From positions 868,001 to 932,000 of the forward strand of contig CANLRI010000001.1 of the NCBI GenBank assembly GCA_947493585.1: a DNA stretch of 64,000 nt, in the 5' to 3' direction. A program made the translations under genes and the position numbers. Below, piece after piece: positions 16,575 to 25,355 of this stretch (positions within the stretch are counted from its first letter, which is position 1; every line of letters starts with the position of its first letter). The notes below the pieces were generated by a model. It worked only from the letters and a program-made list of their open reading frames with translations, did not search any database and was not told where the DNA came from. This DNA is from an uncultured Planococcus sp. (GTDB lineage: Bacteria; Bacillota; Bacilli; Bacillales_A; Planococcaceae).

Positions 16575-16602
16575 TTCATAATACCTAAATCAACTGTATA
16601 AT
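16575..16602 (+). promoter_or_regulatory. Candidate promoter of the polysaccharide genes
   Basis: TTCATA (16575-16580), 16-bp spacer, TATAAT (16597-16602) with a preceding TG. It lies 138 bases upstream of the epimerase start and implies a long leader. Confidence 0.4.
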
Positions 16603-16739
16603 AAAACCATTATTTAAAATACAAGTTTAACTTGTTTTTAACTTCTAGCCGATACAGTAGAGAAAACGGCAGAAGAGGTGGGGGCATCATGGGAATGGTT
16701 TCAAAAATCCAACCAAACGGGAAGGAGGGCCAGCTTAGT

Positions 16740-17762
16740 ATGAGAACAATTTTAGTTACAGGCGGCAACGGTTTTTTAGGCTCGCGCTTTATCCATGAAC
16801 TCTTGATCAAATACCCGGGCTACCAAGTTGTGGCAATTGATGAGGAAGCGGAGAACGTGCCGGAATTGCTACGGCCATTATTTGCGAGTAAGCGCTATGC
16901 GTTTCATCAAGTCGATATCCGCAATAGCGAGGCAGTTGCTCAAGTATTCGAGCATTACGAAATTAGCGACGTCGTTCATTTTGCGGCGAAAACGCATGTC
17001 GGCGAATCGATCCGTAATCCGGGCATCTTTGCGGAAACCAATGTGCTAGGCACGTTCCATGTACTCGATGCTGCACGCAAGCAATGGATGGACGGGCCAT
17101 TTGAATCGAAAGCGGCTTATGCGGATTCGCGCTTTTTGCATATTTCAACTGACCAGGTTTACGGGCCGACAGCAAACGGCTTCGCGGATGAAACGATGAA
17201 ATACGACCCGATCAGCCCGTACGCGGCGAGTAAAGCGAGTTCGGATTTGATGGTCTCGGGCTTCCACGAAAGCTACGGGATGGATACGGTCATTTTGCAG
17301 GCGTCGAATGTGTTCGGCCCGCATCAGCAAAACGACAAGCTCATCCCGATCATTTTGCATAAAGCATTGTCTGGCAGCATCATCCCGGTTTATTCAGGTG
17401 GGGAAGATGTCCACGACTGGCTCTATATCGAAGATTTCTGGCGCGCCGCAGACACGGTGTTTCATTTGGGCGATGCGGGTGAAACGTATCTTGCAGGTGG
17501 CAACGCGCCACTCAAGACACTTGAGATCGTGGAGCGGATCTGCGAATCGCTCGACCAACATTTCCCGGGAAATGACAGCTACCACAACCACATCCGTTTT
17601 GTGGAGCAAGCAGGCGGCGTTAAAGCGCCTCACCGGTTCGCCGTGTCCACCGAAAAACTGAAACACCAGCTCGATTTCGTCCCCGAGACAGATTTTAACC
17701 GAGGCATCAATGAAACCATCGAATGGACGCTATCGAAAAAGCGGCTATGGGAAGTTGTATAA
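16740..17762 (+). CDS. NAD-dependent sugar-nucleotide epimerase/dehydratase (extended SDR)
   Basis: 340 residues. The Rossmann motif is 'ILVTGGNGFLGS' at the N-terminus, followed by 'VVHFAAKTHVGESI', 'FLHISTDQVYG' and the catalytic Y-x3-K in 'SPYAASKASSDL'. The layout ('ISTDQVYG', 'YAASKA') resembles dTDP-glucose 4,6-dehydratases, but the usual Asp-Glu pair after ST is DQ here, so an epimerase role is possible. ATG 16740 was chosen because the fold starts there; an ATG at 16689 also has a good site (AGGTGGGG) and would add 17 residues. It is followed by a glycosyltransferase, suggesting a surface glycan pair. Confidence 0.82.
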   Translation: MRTILVTGGNGFLGSRFIHELLIKYPGYQVVAIDEEAENVPELLRPLFASKRYAFHQVDIRNSEAVAQVFEHYEISDVVHFAAKTHVGESIRNPGIFAETNVLGTFHVLDAARKQWMDGPFESKAAYADSRFLHISTDQVYGPTANGFADETMKYDPISPYAASKASSDLMVSGFHESYGMDTVILQASNVFGPHQQNDKLIPIILHKALSGSIIPVYSGGEDVHDWLYIEDFWRAADTVFHLGDAGETYLAGGNAPLKTLEIVERICESLDQHFPGNDSYHNHIRFVEQAGGVKAPHRFAVSTEKLKHQLDFVPETDFNRGINETIEWTLSKKRLWEVV

Positions 17763-17798
17763 CACGTAAACCAAACGACAGTTGCCACGAGGTGTCCC

Positions 17799-18935
17799 AT
17801 GATCCCATTTGAAACAATTCAAAGTAAAAATCATCCCAGGGCGAACGGCCAGATCCGTAAAATCGCCCTCGTCCATAAACATATGAAAGCAGGCGGCGTC
17901 GAAGCTTTGATCGTCCGCATGTCGCGCTGGCTCGTCGACAACGGCTATCAAGTGAGCGTTTATCTCTATAGCGGCGGCGGCCCGCTGCTCAATCATCTTC
18001 GGCAAGTCAGTGGACTCAAGCTTATTGCCCGCGAGGACGGCAAGGAACTGGTACTCGGTTTGTCGGTATTGAACAAATTGGTACGGTCCGATAAATACGA
18101 TTTGGTGTATTCGTTCAGCCCGTCCGGCTTATTATTGTCGTATGCGTTGCCGGCACATGTGCGCATGTCTGGCGTTTATCAGCCGGAGCTCTACAAACTC
18201 GAGCGCAATAAGAAAATCATCCGCGCCTTGAAGACGATTGACAAAGAGTTCCATCAGAAACTGGTGTTCATGAACCCGACCGTCCGGCGCTATACAGTGC
18301 GGGCACTTGAGATGGAAGTGCCGGAACAATTCATGCCGCCGCCGATTGAACAGGCGGAACTCGCAGTTGACTATGGCAGCCCGCATTCGAGGCGCATCGT
18401 CTCGGTGGGAGCGATCCAATCCTTTACGACCCATTACGCACAAGTGATCGAATTGATGGAAGAGCTGATCCAAATCGACCCGGCGTTCACCTACCATATT
18501 TACGGGGAAGGGCCGGACGAAGCGCGCTTGCGAAAAAGCATCCAGGAATCCGACGCAAAAGACCATATCTTTCTCCATTCAATGCCAAAAAGCGGACGGA
18601 TGGAAGATGTGTTGAAAGATAGTTTTTGCTTTATCGGCTCCGGGGCTGTGATGATCCAAGCGTGTGGTTCCGGGGTTCCAGGTATCACGTCGCGTACGAA
18701 CGACGCCGAAGCCCTATCGGAAGGTTATTTCCACGAATTGCCGCCTTATGAAGTGGGCGAGTCCTACTGGGAGGCGCCGGAGACCTATGAGATCGGCGAA
18801 TTGGTGAAGAATTTGCTGGTGTCGGAGAGTGCGTACCGGAAAGTGGCGCAGCGCTGCAAGCACAAAGCGCGTAAATTTGAAATCAATGCTGTGATGAACG
18901 AATTTCTATTGCTCGCCAACAGCAAGCTCCAATAG
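17799..18935 (+). CDS. Glycosyltransferase, GT-B fold (GT4-like)
   Basis: 378 residues. The N-terminal half has 'KIALVHKHMKAGGVEALIVRM', a GT4-style donor/acceptor loop. The C-terminal half has 'RIVSVGAIQSFTTHYAQVIELM', 'YHIYGEGPDEARLRKSI' and 'IGSGAVMIQACGSGVPGITSR', matching the strand-helix order of GT4 enzymes, though the usual E-x7-E is altered. It probably adds a sugar to a lipid-linked or teichoic-acid-like glycan at the inner membrane face. It starts 36 bases after the epimerase and is likely co-transcribed with it. Confidence 0.82.
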   Translation: MIPFETIQSKNHPRANGQIRKIALVHKHMKAGGVEALIVRMSRWLVDNGYQVSVYLYSGGGPLLNHLRQVSGLKLIAREDGKELVLGLSVLNKLVRSDKYDLVYSFSPSGLLLSYALPAHVRMSGVYQPELYKLERNKKIIRALKTIDKEFHQKLVFMNPTVRRYTVRALEMEVPEQFMPPPIEQAELAVDYGSPHSRRIVSVGAIQSFTTHYAQVIELMEELIQIDPAFTYHIYGEGPDEARLRKSIQESDAKDHIFLHSMPKSGRMEDVLKDSFCFIGSGAVMIQACGSGVPGITSRTNDAEALSEGYFHELPPYEVGESYWEAPETYEIGELVKNLLVSESAYRKVAQRCKHKARKFEINAVMNEFLLLANSKLQ

Positions 18936-19146
18936 TCAAAAAGCCTATGAGTATTAGGTGTTAAATCGTCTGAAAGTTCCCTTAAATTAGCTTTCGATAT
19001 TATTTCTTCAGAAATTTAAAGGGATATTTTGTTATATTGTGTCATTTGGTCTATGAATTGGAGAAGTCGTCCTGTATAATAAAAATTAGTTAAAATAGGA
19101 AGGGACTCCAGTCACTCCCTTATTAAGCAGAAAGCAGGTGAGCTAG

Positions 19147-19341
19147 ATGGAATTCGCTGAATACCAACACCGCTTAGAAAAAAAGTACGGGCAGCCGATC
19201 GAACAAATCATGCGCGATGTTTACATTGAGAAAGATTACGGCCCTGCTACCGGTGCACAGGAACTTGGGATCCCGAGACAAGTGTTCATGCATTTCGTTC
19301 ATCAATTCAATTTGAAACCCGATAAACTACAACGCCTATAA
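19147..19341 (+). CDS. Small HTH-like protein, paralogue A
   Basis: 64 residues. The segment 'YIEKDYGPATGAQELGIPRQVFMHFV' has the spacing of a Fis/sigma-type helix-turn-helix (helix, Gly-Ala, LGIPR turn, recognition helix). A near copy is encoded 259 bases downstream. ATG 19147 follows AGGTGAG (19135-19141) and a terminator follows the stop, so it is a self-contained gene. A role as a small DNA-binding regulator of the neighbouring surface genes is inference; I do not recognise a named family. Confidence 0.7.
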   Translation: MEFAEYQHRLEKKYGQPIEQIMRDVYIEKDYGPATGAQELGIPRQVFMHFVHQFNLKPDKLQRL

Positions 19342-19347
19342 TTAGGC

Positions 19348-19380
19348 AAACCGCCTCTGTAAAATGGAGCGGTTTTTTAT
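19348..19380 (+). terminator. Rho-independent terminator
   Basis: AAACCGCCTC / GAGCGGTTT stem with a loop of about nine bases and a T run, directly after paralogue A. Confidence 0.8.
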
Positions 19381-19599
19381 TTGCAAAATTTTTGTTAAGA
19401 ATGTGTCGAAAGATAGGGGTGTAATGACATAAAGAGGAGGAATGAACCGGTTTGAAATCTTTTTCCCGAATCTATTTTAATAAGTAGGTACAAATATTCA
19501 AAAACGACTAGTCAAAAGGATATAAAAGGAATATAATAGGTACATCTTATAAAACCAAACTACATCTAAACGCACTACACAGGAGGAGTGTCCGCGCGC

Positions 19600-19839
19600 A
19601 TGAAAGATTATGAATTAGTACAGAAGCAATTGGAGAGAGAGCATAAACAAACGATTGATGATATTATGTACAATTACTACATCGAGAAAGATCTGGGGCC
19701 GGCTATGGGCGCGAAGGAACTGGGAATCCCGCGCCGTGCGTTCGTCTACTTCGTCCAGCAATGCCAGTTGCAAGCGGCCAAGTTCGATCTCATTAAAAAA
19801 AAAGCACTGAACTCCAGTGAATTGATGGCTGCCCTTTGA
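19600..19839 (+). CDS. Small HTH-like protein, paralogue B
   Basis: 79 residues. It shares 'YIEKD.GPA.GA.ELGIPR..F..FV.Q' with paralogue A and has an extra C-terminal tail of about 20 residues ending 'KKKALNSSELMAAL'. ATG 19600 is favoured (AGGAGGAG at 19581-19588, 11-nt spacing) over an in-frame GTG at 19588 that overlaps the site. It has its own leader of about 220 bases. Function unknown; see the finding on the pair. Confidence 0.72.
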   Translation: MKDYELVQKQLEREHKQTIDDIMYNYYIEKDLGPAMGAKELGIPRRAFVYFVQQCQLQAAKFDLIKKKALNSSELMAAL

Positions 19840-19896
19840 GGGTGACTATTTTTGTCTGGGAGATTCAGTGTCAAGCTAGAACAACTTATTACGTAC

Positions 19897-19946
19897 AAAA
19901 AAGACAGCTGCACTGATGCCTTTTAGGCTCAGTGCAGCTGTCTTTT
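19897..19946. terminator. Bidirectional terminator
   Basis: Thirteen-base stem ACAGCTGCACTGA / TCAGTGCAGCTGT, with A6 on the left and TTTT on the right. It separates paralogue B (+) from the LCP gene (-). Confidence 0.9.
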
Positions 19947-19949
19947 ACG

Positions 19950-20870
19950 TTATTCCGTTGCTTCTTCCAACTCCAAATGCTCTTTCAAAGTCGACTGGAT
20001 TTCCGCAAGTTCTGCGTCGTCCATCATGTAATACCAGATGCCGTTGATCGTTTCGCCGTAGCCATCTTCGACAATCATCTGATCAACATTAGTAACGGCG
20101 TCTTGATAATTGCGCTGCACGTCGACCATTTCGTCGAAGGTCATGTTCGTGCGGACGTTTTGCCCGAGGGCATCAAAGATGTCTTTATAGTTCCAGAGGC
20201 TGTTGATGGAAGCGCCTTTTCTCATGATGCCTTGGATGACTTGCTTTTGGCGGTCCTGGCGTCCGAAGTCGCCGCGCGGATCTTGTTTGCGCATTTGGAC
20301 ATAATCGAGAGCTTGTTCACCGTTCAATTCGATTTCGCCTTCTGGGAAGTTATCGAAGGCGAGTGAGTTGTTGACGGTCACGCCGTCCACTGCGTCGACG
20401 ATATCTTCAAAGCCTTCCATATTCACTTGCACGACGTAATCAATCGGAATGTCGAGTAAGTTCTCGGTTGTGTTCATCGACATTTCTATGCCGCCGAACG
20501 CATAAGCGTGGTTGATTTTGTCTGTTGTGCCCCGCCCAATGATTTCGGTGTAAGTGTCACGAGGGATGGAGACCATTTTTGTCGACTGCGTTTCTGGGTT
20601 GACGGTCATGACAACCATCGTGTCGGAACGGCCGCGGTCGTCTTCGCGCTCATCTACACCGAGTAGCAGCACAGAGAATGGATCTTGCTGGTCGAACTCG
20701 ACAATATCGGTCCGTTCAACAGATGGTTGTTCGCGTTCGACTGGTTCGTGCATCGTATCCAAAGTTGTCGTGAAGTTCGAGTAGACGCTATAGGCGTAGA
20801 TACCGCCGGCGACGAGTAGCAATAAAAATCCAATCAGTAAGTACTTGGGCCATTTTCTTTTCTTTTTCAC
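19950..20870 (-). CDS. LytR-CpsA-Psr (LCP) family glycopolymer ligase
   Basis: 306 residues with an N-terminal membrane anchor (about 9-29) and an extracellular LCP domain. The family signatures are 'VLLLGVDERE', 'RSDTMVVMTVNPETQSTKMV', 'SIPRDTYTEI', 'KINHAYAFGG' and 'RKQDPRGDFGRQDRQKQV', so the Arg and Asp residues that bind the polyprenyl pyrophosphate and Mg2+ are present. LCP enzymes transfer teichoic acid or capsule chains from their lipid carrier to peptidoglycan. The GTG start has GGAGG 7 bases upstream. It is transcribed with the SGNH-like gene and divergently from the tyrosine-kinase module. Confidence 0.92.
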   Translation of the reverse strand: MKKKRKWPKYLLIGFLLLLVAGGIYAYSVYSNFTTTLDTMHEPVEREQPSVERTDIVEFDQQDPFSVLLLGVDEREDDRGRSDTMVVMTVNPETQSTKMVSIPRDTYTEIIGRGTTDKINHAYAFGGIEMSMNTTENLLDIPIDYVVQVNMEGFEDIVDAVDGVTVNNSLAFDNFPEGEIELNGEQALDYVQMRKQDPRGDFGRQDRQKQVIQGIMRKGASINSLWNYKDIFDALGQNVRTNMTFDEMVDVQRNYQDAVTNVDQMIVEDGYGETINGIWYYMMDDAELAEIQSTLKEHLELEEATE

Positions 20871-20883
20871 ATTCGTTCCTCCG

Positions 20884-21675
20884 TTAGTTCGCGATAAAAT
20901 AATTGCTTAATTCAGTTGCCCACGTTTCAGCGCCCTTATCGTTAGGGACGGCGTCTTCTGTTAAATGTTCCTTCAAGGCGATATCGTCCGTGTCGGGCCA
21001 TGCATCCCAGTGTTCGATATATGGATAGCCGTAGATATTGGCGAATTCACCGAGTGCCTGAACTTGTGCGAGGTAATAGCCAGCGCCGTAGATCGGCTGC
21101 GGGGCGTGCAAGATAACGAGGGCGTCTGAGTTCTCCTGTTCCAAACGATCGGAGAAGGCTAGAACATCCTGGCGTTCATCTTCAATGGAGATGCGGTCGT
21201 TGTTCATCAGTGTCAAAGGTTCAAGAAGAGCTAAATCGTATCCAGCCGACAGGTCAACGGATTGAAGTGAGTCGGATGTTCCGTCAACTGCTTCAATCGT
21301 TACTTCAATCGATTCGCCATAAGCTTCTTCTAAGGAAGTCTTTAAGCGTTCTGCGTAACCAGGATCACCAGATTCAAGAGCTTCAGATCCCGCAATTAAT
21401 AGTTGTAGAGCTTCGCCTTCGGAACTTTTCTGCAGAAAGAGTTCCTGGACTTGTTCATCCATATTAGCGAAGAGTTCTGCGTTCACAGAATTGTCACCAG
21501 TTGACTCGGTTTGAGTGGTTTGAGTTTCAGAATCAGTGTTTTCAGTTTCAGCGCTTGCGGTTCGGTCAGGGGTTCCTGCCCCTTGCAGTTTATCCTGCCA
21601 AGATAAGTAAGAAAAGACAAGGATTCCTAGGCAGGCAAGGACTGCAACGAGCGCTCCTAATTTATACAATTTCAT
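20884..21675 (-). CDS. Membrane-anchored SGNH/GDSL-like protein
   Basis: 263 residues with one N-terminal transmembrane segment, a Thr/Glu/Ser-rich linker (about 35-65) and an extracellular domain. 'LQLLIAGSEALESGDPGYAERL' stands where SGNH hydrolases have their GDS block and 'VPNDKGAETWATELSNYF' where they have the D-x-x-H end, but the nucleophile motif is degenerate (IAGSEA) and the final His is Asn-Asp-Lys-like. It may be an O-acyl transferase/esterase relative or an inactive binding protein for surface glycans. AAGGAG precedes the start. It sits upstream of the LCP gene in the same operon (13-base gap). Confidence 0.65.
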   Translation of the reverse strand: MKLYKLGALVAVLACLGILVFSYLSWQDKLQGAGTPDRTASAETENTDSETQTTQTESTGDNSVNAELFANMDEQVQELFLQKSSEGEALQLLIAGSEALESGDPGYAERLKTSLEEAYGESIEVTIEAVDGTSDSLQSVDLSAGYDLALLEPLTLMNNDRISIEDERQDVLAFSDRLEQENSDALVILHAPQPIYGAGYYLAQVQALGEFANIYGYPYIEHWDAWPDTDDIALKEHLTEDAVPNDKGAETWATELSNYFIAN

Positions 21676-21852
21676 ATTTTGCTCCTTTCAAAAATAGCCA
21701 TTTATATAAATTAAAGATAGCATAAATCCATCCTTGTTCCTATATAACTTTTTAAAATTGGAAGTCCAAATGGTATATTCCTGTGATATACTGTCTTATG
21801 TTGTTTAAATTTGTCTATTATTTAAATTGAAATAGAAGGAGCCATTTACTAC

Positions 21853-22587
21853 ATGGAAGAGACTATTAGCTTACAGGATTTATTCAAGACATTAAAGAAG
21901 AATATCGGAATTATTGCACTGACGACAATCCTGGCGATCACGATTGCAGGAGCGGTTTCGTTCTTATTCCTGACACCGATCTATGAGAACTCGACACAAA
22001 TCCTCGTCAACCAAGAACAAACTGAGGCCTCACAGATGACAAATCAGAACATCCAAACTGACCTCCAACTCATCAATACATACTCGGTCATCATCAAAAG
22101 CCCAGCGATCCTCGATCAAGTCATCGAGCAGATGAACTTGGATATGAGTGCTGAAGCCTTGACTCAAAAAATTACTGTTAATACAGCAGAAAACTCACAA
22201 GTCGTGAACGTAGTTGTACGCGATGAAGATCCAGCACAAGCAGTAGAAATTGCCAATACAACAGCGGAAGTATTTGAAAACGACGTCCGCGAGCTAATGA
22301 ACGTCGACAACGTATCGATTTTATCGCCTGCTGTATTGAAAGCTAACCCAAGCCCGGTTGAACCGAACCCAATCTTGAATATGGCAATCGCCGCTGTAGT
22401 CGGTTTGATGCTTGGTGTCGGTATTGCATTCTTGCGTGAATACCTCGATACATCGATGAAGACTGAACAAGACATTGAAGATATTCTTGGAGTCCCGCTA
22501 CTAGGTGTGATTTCACCGATCAAAGAAAAAGCAGAACTTGAAACTACAACGAGCAATCGCAGAAAGGCGGCGGAGTTGAATGGCTAA
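21853..22587 (+). CDS. Wzz/CapA-type polysaccharide co-polymerase, tyrosine kinase modulator
   Basis: 244 residues: an N-terminal cytoplasmic stretch, TM1 (about 19-38), a large outside region, TM2 (about 175-195) and a short C-terminal tail ending in basic residues. The Pro-rich motif before TM2 ('PSPVEPNPILNMAIA') is the Wzz signature. It sets chain length and activates the cytosolic BY-kinase encoded next, which its gene overlaps by 8 bases. AGAAGGAG precedes ATG 21853. Confidence 0.9.
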   Translation: MEETISLQDLFKTLKKNIGIIALTTILAITIAGAVSFLFLTPIYENSTQILVNQEQTEASQMTNQNIQTDLQLINTYSVIIKSPAILDQVIEQMNLDMSAEALTQKITVNTAENSQVVNVVVRDEDPAQAVEIANTTAEVFENDVRELMNVDNVSILSPAVLKANPSPVEPNPILNMAIAAVVGLMLGVGIAFLREYLDTSMKTEQDIEDILGVPLLGVISPIKEKAELETTTSNRRKAAELNG

Positions 22588-23284
22588 GAAAAAACAGAAT
22601 TTGCAAGCAACTGCCCGTAAAGTTATTACGCACACAACGCCACGTTCTTTTGTCTCTGAACAATTCCGCACTTTGCGGACAAACGTCAATTTTGCATCGC
22701 CAGATCAGGAACTACGTTCAATCGTTGTCACTTCAGCAGCACCAGGTGAAGGGAAATCAACAACTTCTGCGAACCTAGCGACAGTATTCGCACAAGAAGG
22801 TAAAAATGTCCTTTTGGTAGATGGCGATATGCGTAAACCAACAACTCACTATACATTCCATATGCCTAACACAATCGGCCTCTCCAACGTCTTAACGCGT
22901 CAAGCTACGGTAGAAGACGCTGTCCGTCCTACGACGATTGAGCGTTTGGACTTGATGACATGTGGACCAATTCCACCGAACCCAGCAGAACTATTGGCAT
23001 CGAACGCCATGGGGATGCTTATCTCTGATTTGAAGAAACGATATGATGTCGTCATTTTTGATGCTCCTCCTGTTTTGTCGGTAACAGACGGGCAGGTACT
23101 GGCGAATAAATGCGACGGTGCCATTTTGGTCGTCAATTCCGGAAGCACGGAAAAGGAAATGGCCGCCAAAGCAAAAGAAGCAATCGAAGCGTCCAACAGC
23201 AAATTGATCGGCGCCGTATTGAACAATTTTGAGCTGGCAAAAGACAGCTATTATTACCAATACTACGGCAATGCTGAAGAGTAA
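22580..23284 (+). CDS. CpsD/CapB-type bacterial tyrosine kinase (BY-kinase)
   Basis: 234 residues. Walker A 'SAAPGEGKSTTSANLA', Walker A' 'LLVDGDMRKP', Walker B 'YDVVIFDAPPVLSV' and a C-terminal tyrosine cluster ('DSYYYQYYGNAEE') that is autophosphorylated. It works with the membrane modulator encoded just upstream to control capsule or exopolysaccharide polymerisation. Complete in length and motifs. Confidence 0.93.
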   Translation: MAKKKQNLQATARKVITHTTPRSFVSEQFRTLRTNVNFASPDQELRSIVVTSAAPGEGKSTTSANLATVFAQEGKNVLLVDGDMRKPTTHYTFHMPNTIGLSNVLTRQATVEDAVRPTTIERLDLMTCGPIPPNPAELLASNAMGMLISDLKKRYDVVIFDAPPVLSVTDGQVLANKCDGAILVVNSGSTEKEMAAKAKEAIEASNSKLIGAVLNNFELAKDSYYYQYYGNAEE

Positions 23285-23317
23285 AAGGGGGATCTCCTCC
23301 TTTTGCTTTTTCTTTTA
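23283..23317 (+). terminator. Probable terminator or attenuator after the kinase gene
   Basis: AAAAGGGGG / CCTCCTTTT stem (one G-T pair) followed by a T-rich tract. The phosphatase gene follows in the same direction, so some read-through is expected. Confidence 0.6.
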
Positions 23318-23466
23318 AATGCGATACCCAATTTTTTCAAAGAAAGAATAAGAGATAGCCATATTTGACAGATTTCCACCTTAAAACTAATACATAGAGA
23401 ATTCTTATAGAGAAATGAACACCTGGACCTGAGAAATGATTGCCTAGCAACAGGAGGGAACCAAAC

Positions 23467-24234
23467 ATGATCGATACGCACGCACATATTCTCCCGGCAT
23501 TGGATGACGGCGCAGAAACGATGGAACATACGAAAAGGCTATTGGATATGGCGGTCAATGAACAATTAGCGGGAATCATTGCGACGCCACACGGCCACCA
23601 CCCGAACTTCAAAACCGATATTGCTGCACTTCATATACAGTTGAAAACAGTGAAAGACTATGTAAAACAAGCGCAATTACCCTTAGAAATCTACAGCGGA
23701 CAGGAATGCCGTCTATCGGATAAATTGCCCCAGCGTCTCGCGACTGGCGAAGCATTGACATTGGCGGAATCGCGCTACGTCTTATTGGAGTTGCCTTCAT
23801 CCGTCATCCCGGCTTACACCGTTCCGGTCATCCAGCAATTGATCACTTCCGGCTATATCCCGATCATTGCCCATGCAGAACGCAACCAAGGCATCATCCA
23901 AAAGCCTGAGCGCTTGAAGAAGCTATTGATTCACGGGGCGATGGCTCAAGTAACGGCTGGATCACTCGCAGGAAGCTTCGGCAAGAGTATCCAGAAGGCG
24001 GCGCTTCAGCTGGTCGACGCCAACATGATTCATGTATACGGTTCGGATGTGCACAGTGAAGATGTGCGGCCGTTCCATTTCAATGCGGGGCTTGACGTCT
24101 TAGAGAAAAAGAACCGTCACCAGATCATCGATATCCTGCTCGAGAACAATGACCGCATCCTCCTGGACCAGGACTTGTACGTTCTTGAGCCACAAGACAT
24201 AGAAAAGAGTAAATGGTGGAATATCTTTGCTTAA
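23467..24234 (+). CDS. CpsB/YwqE-type PHP-family tyrosine phosphatase
   Basis: 255 residues of the PHP metal-dependent phosphatase family: 'MIDTHAHILPALDDGAET' at the start, 'IIATPHGHHPN', 'IIAHAERN' and 'YGSDVHSED' provide the His/Asp metal ligands. It dephosphorylates the BY-kinase and its targets. ATG 23467 is preceded by CAGGAGGGA (23451-23459); a frame opening at 23440 would precede that site. It completes the modulator-kinase-phosphatase module. Confidence 0.92.
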   Translation: MIDTHAHILPALDDGAETMEHTKRLLDMAVNEQLAGIIATPHGHHPNFKTDIAALHIQLKTVKDYVKQAQLPLEIYSGQECRLSDKLPQRLATGEALTLAESRYVLLELPSSVIPAYTVPVIQQLITSGYIPIIAHAERNQGIIQKPERLKKLLIHGAMAQVTAGSLAGSFGKSIQKAALQLVDANMIHVYGSDVHSEDVRPFHFNAGLDVLEKKNRHQIIDILLENNDRILLDQDLYVLEPQDIEKSKWWNIFA

Positions 24235-24359
24235 AACATAATATTATAGTATGAATTTTACATTTCTACTCTATCTTTACTGGAAAAGTCATGTTAAAAT
24301 TAGCAACAGATTTCCAGCACTTGTGTAATTAGTAATGCCTCGTGAAAGGGTGGACCCGC

Positions 24360-25355
24360 ATGTCACTGAAAAACAGAATGTCTTTACTAATAGTAGTCGA
24401 TTCACTAATCGTCTTTTTCTCCATCTTTGTCGGCTACTATATCCTCTACCCTTACGTAGATATCTTCCAGAACCAATTCCTCTTAGCAAGCGCGTTAACC
24501 ATTTTCATCGCTCATCATGTATTCTCCATGTATTTTGGCCTGTACCGGAAAGTATGGGAATATGCCTCGATTGGTGAACTTTCTTCTATTGTGAAAGCTG
24601 TAAGTTTATCCGTTATAGCGGTTGGGCTGGTCCAATTTATTAATAGACAGGATATACTAGTTCGAGCCTTGGCCATCACATGGATGCTACACGTGCTTCT
24701 TATTGGCGGTTCTAGGTTGTCCTGGCGTATGATGCGTAGCAAAGCTTTTCGATTCAAATCTCCAGATCAAGAACTTAAACGTACAATGATTATCGGAGCT
24801 GGAAAAGCCGGTACACTCGTCGCGCGCCAGCTCCTGAATAATCCTGAGAACGGCTTTTTACCGGTACTATTTGTCGATGATGATAAGAATAAACATGGCC
24901 TGGACATTTATGATGTACGTGTTGTGCATGGTGAAACAAAAGAGATTGATGCCATTGCTAAAGACAATGCCATTGAACGGATTATCGTCGCTATACCCTC
25001 GCTTAGTAAGCAAGAGTCAGCTGAATTGATAAAACTTTGTATGGATAGCGGCATTAAAACCCAGACCATCCCGCTCATTGAAGATGTTATGACTGGGAAG
25101 GTCTCTGTCACGGATATCCAAGACGTTAAAATTGAAGATCTTCTCGGACGTGAAGAAGTAAAGCTAGATATGAATAAAATTGCCGATCAACTGACCGGCA
25201 AGACGATTCTAGTAACAGGAGCAGGCGGATCCATCGGTTCTGAAATTTGTCGTCAAATCTCTCGCTTCGGACCAAAGCAACTCCTGTTACTTGGCCATGG
25301 TGAAAACTCTATCTATTTAATCGATATGGAACTTCGTAAATCTGTAGGCAATTAG
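24360..25355 (+). pseudogene. Truncated CapD/EpsC-like membrane nucleoside-sugar dehydratase
   Basis: About 331 residues: four N-terminal transmembrane helices, a CoA-binding-like Rossmann domain ('RTMIIGAGKAGTLVARQLL'), then the start of the catalytic SDR domain ('GKTILVTGAGGSIGSEICRQI', 'LLLGHGENSIYLIDMELRK'), where it stops. Intact family members run to about 600 residues. The whole rest of the SDR domain, including the Y-x3-K catalytic residues, is missing, so it cannot be an active 4,6-dehydratase. ATG 24360 has AAAGGGTGG upstream. The break coincides with the start of a headless pyruvyl transferase (see finding). Confidence 0.85.
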
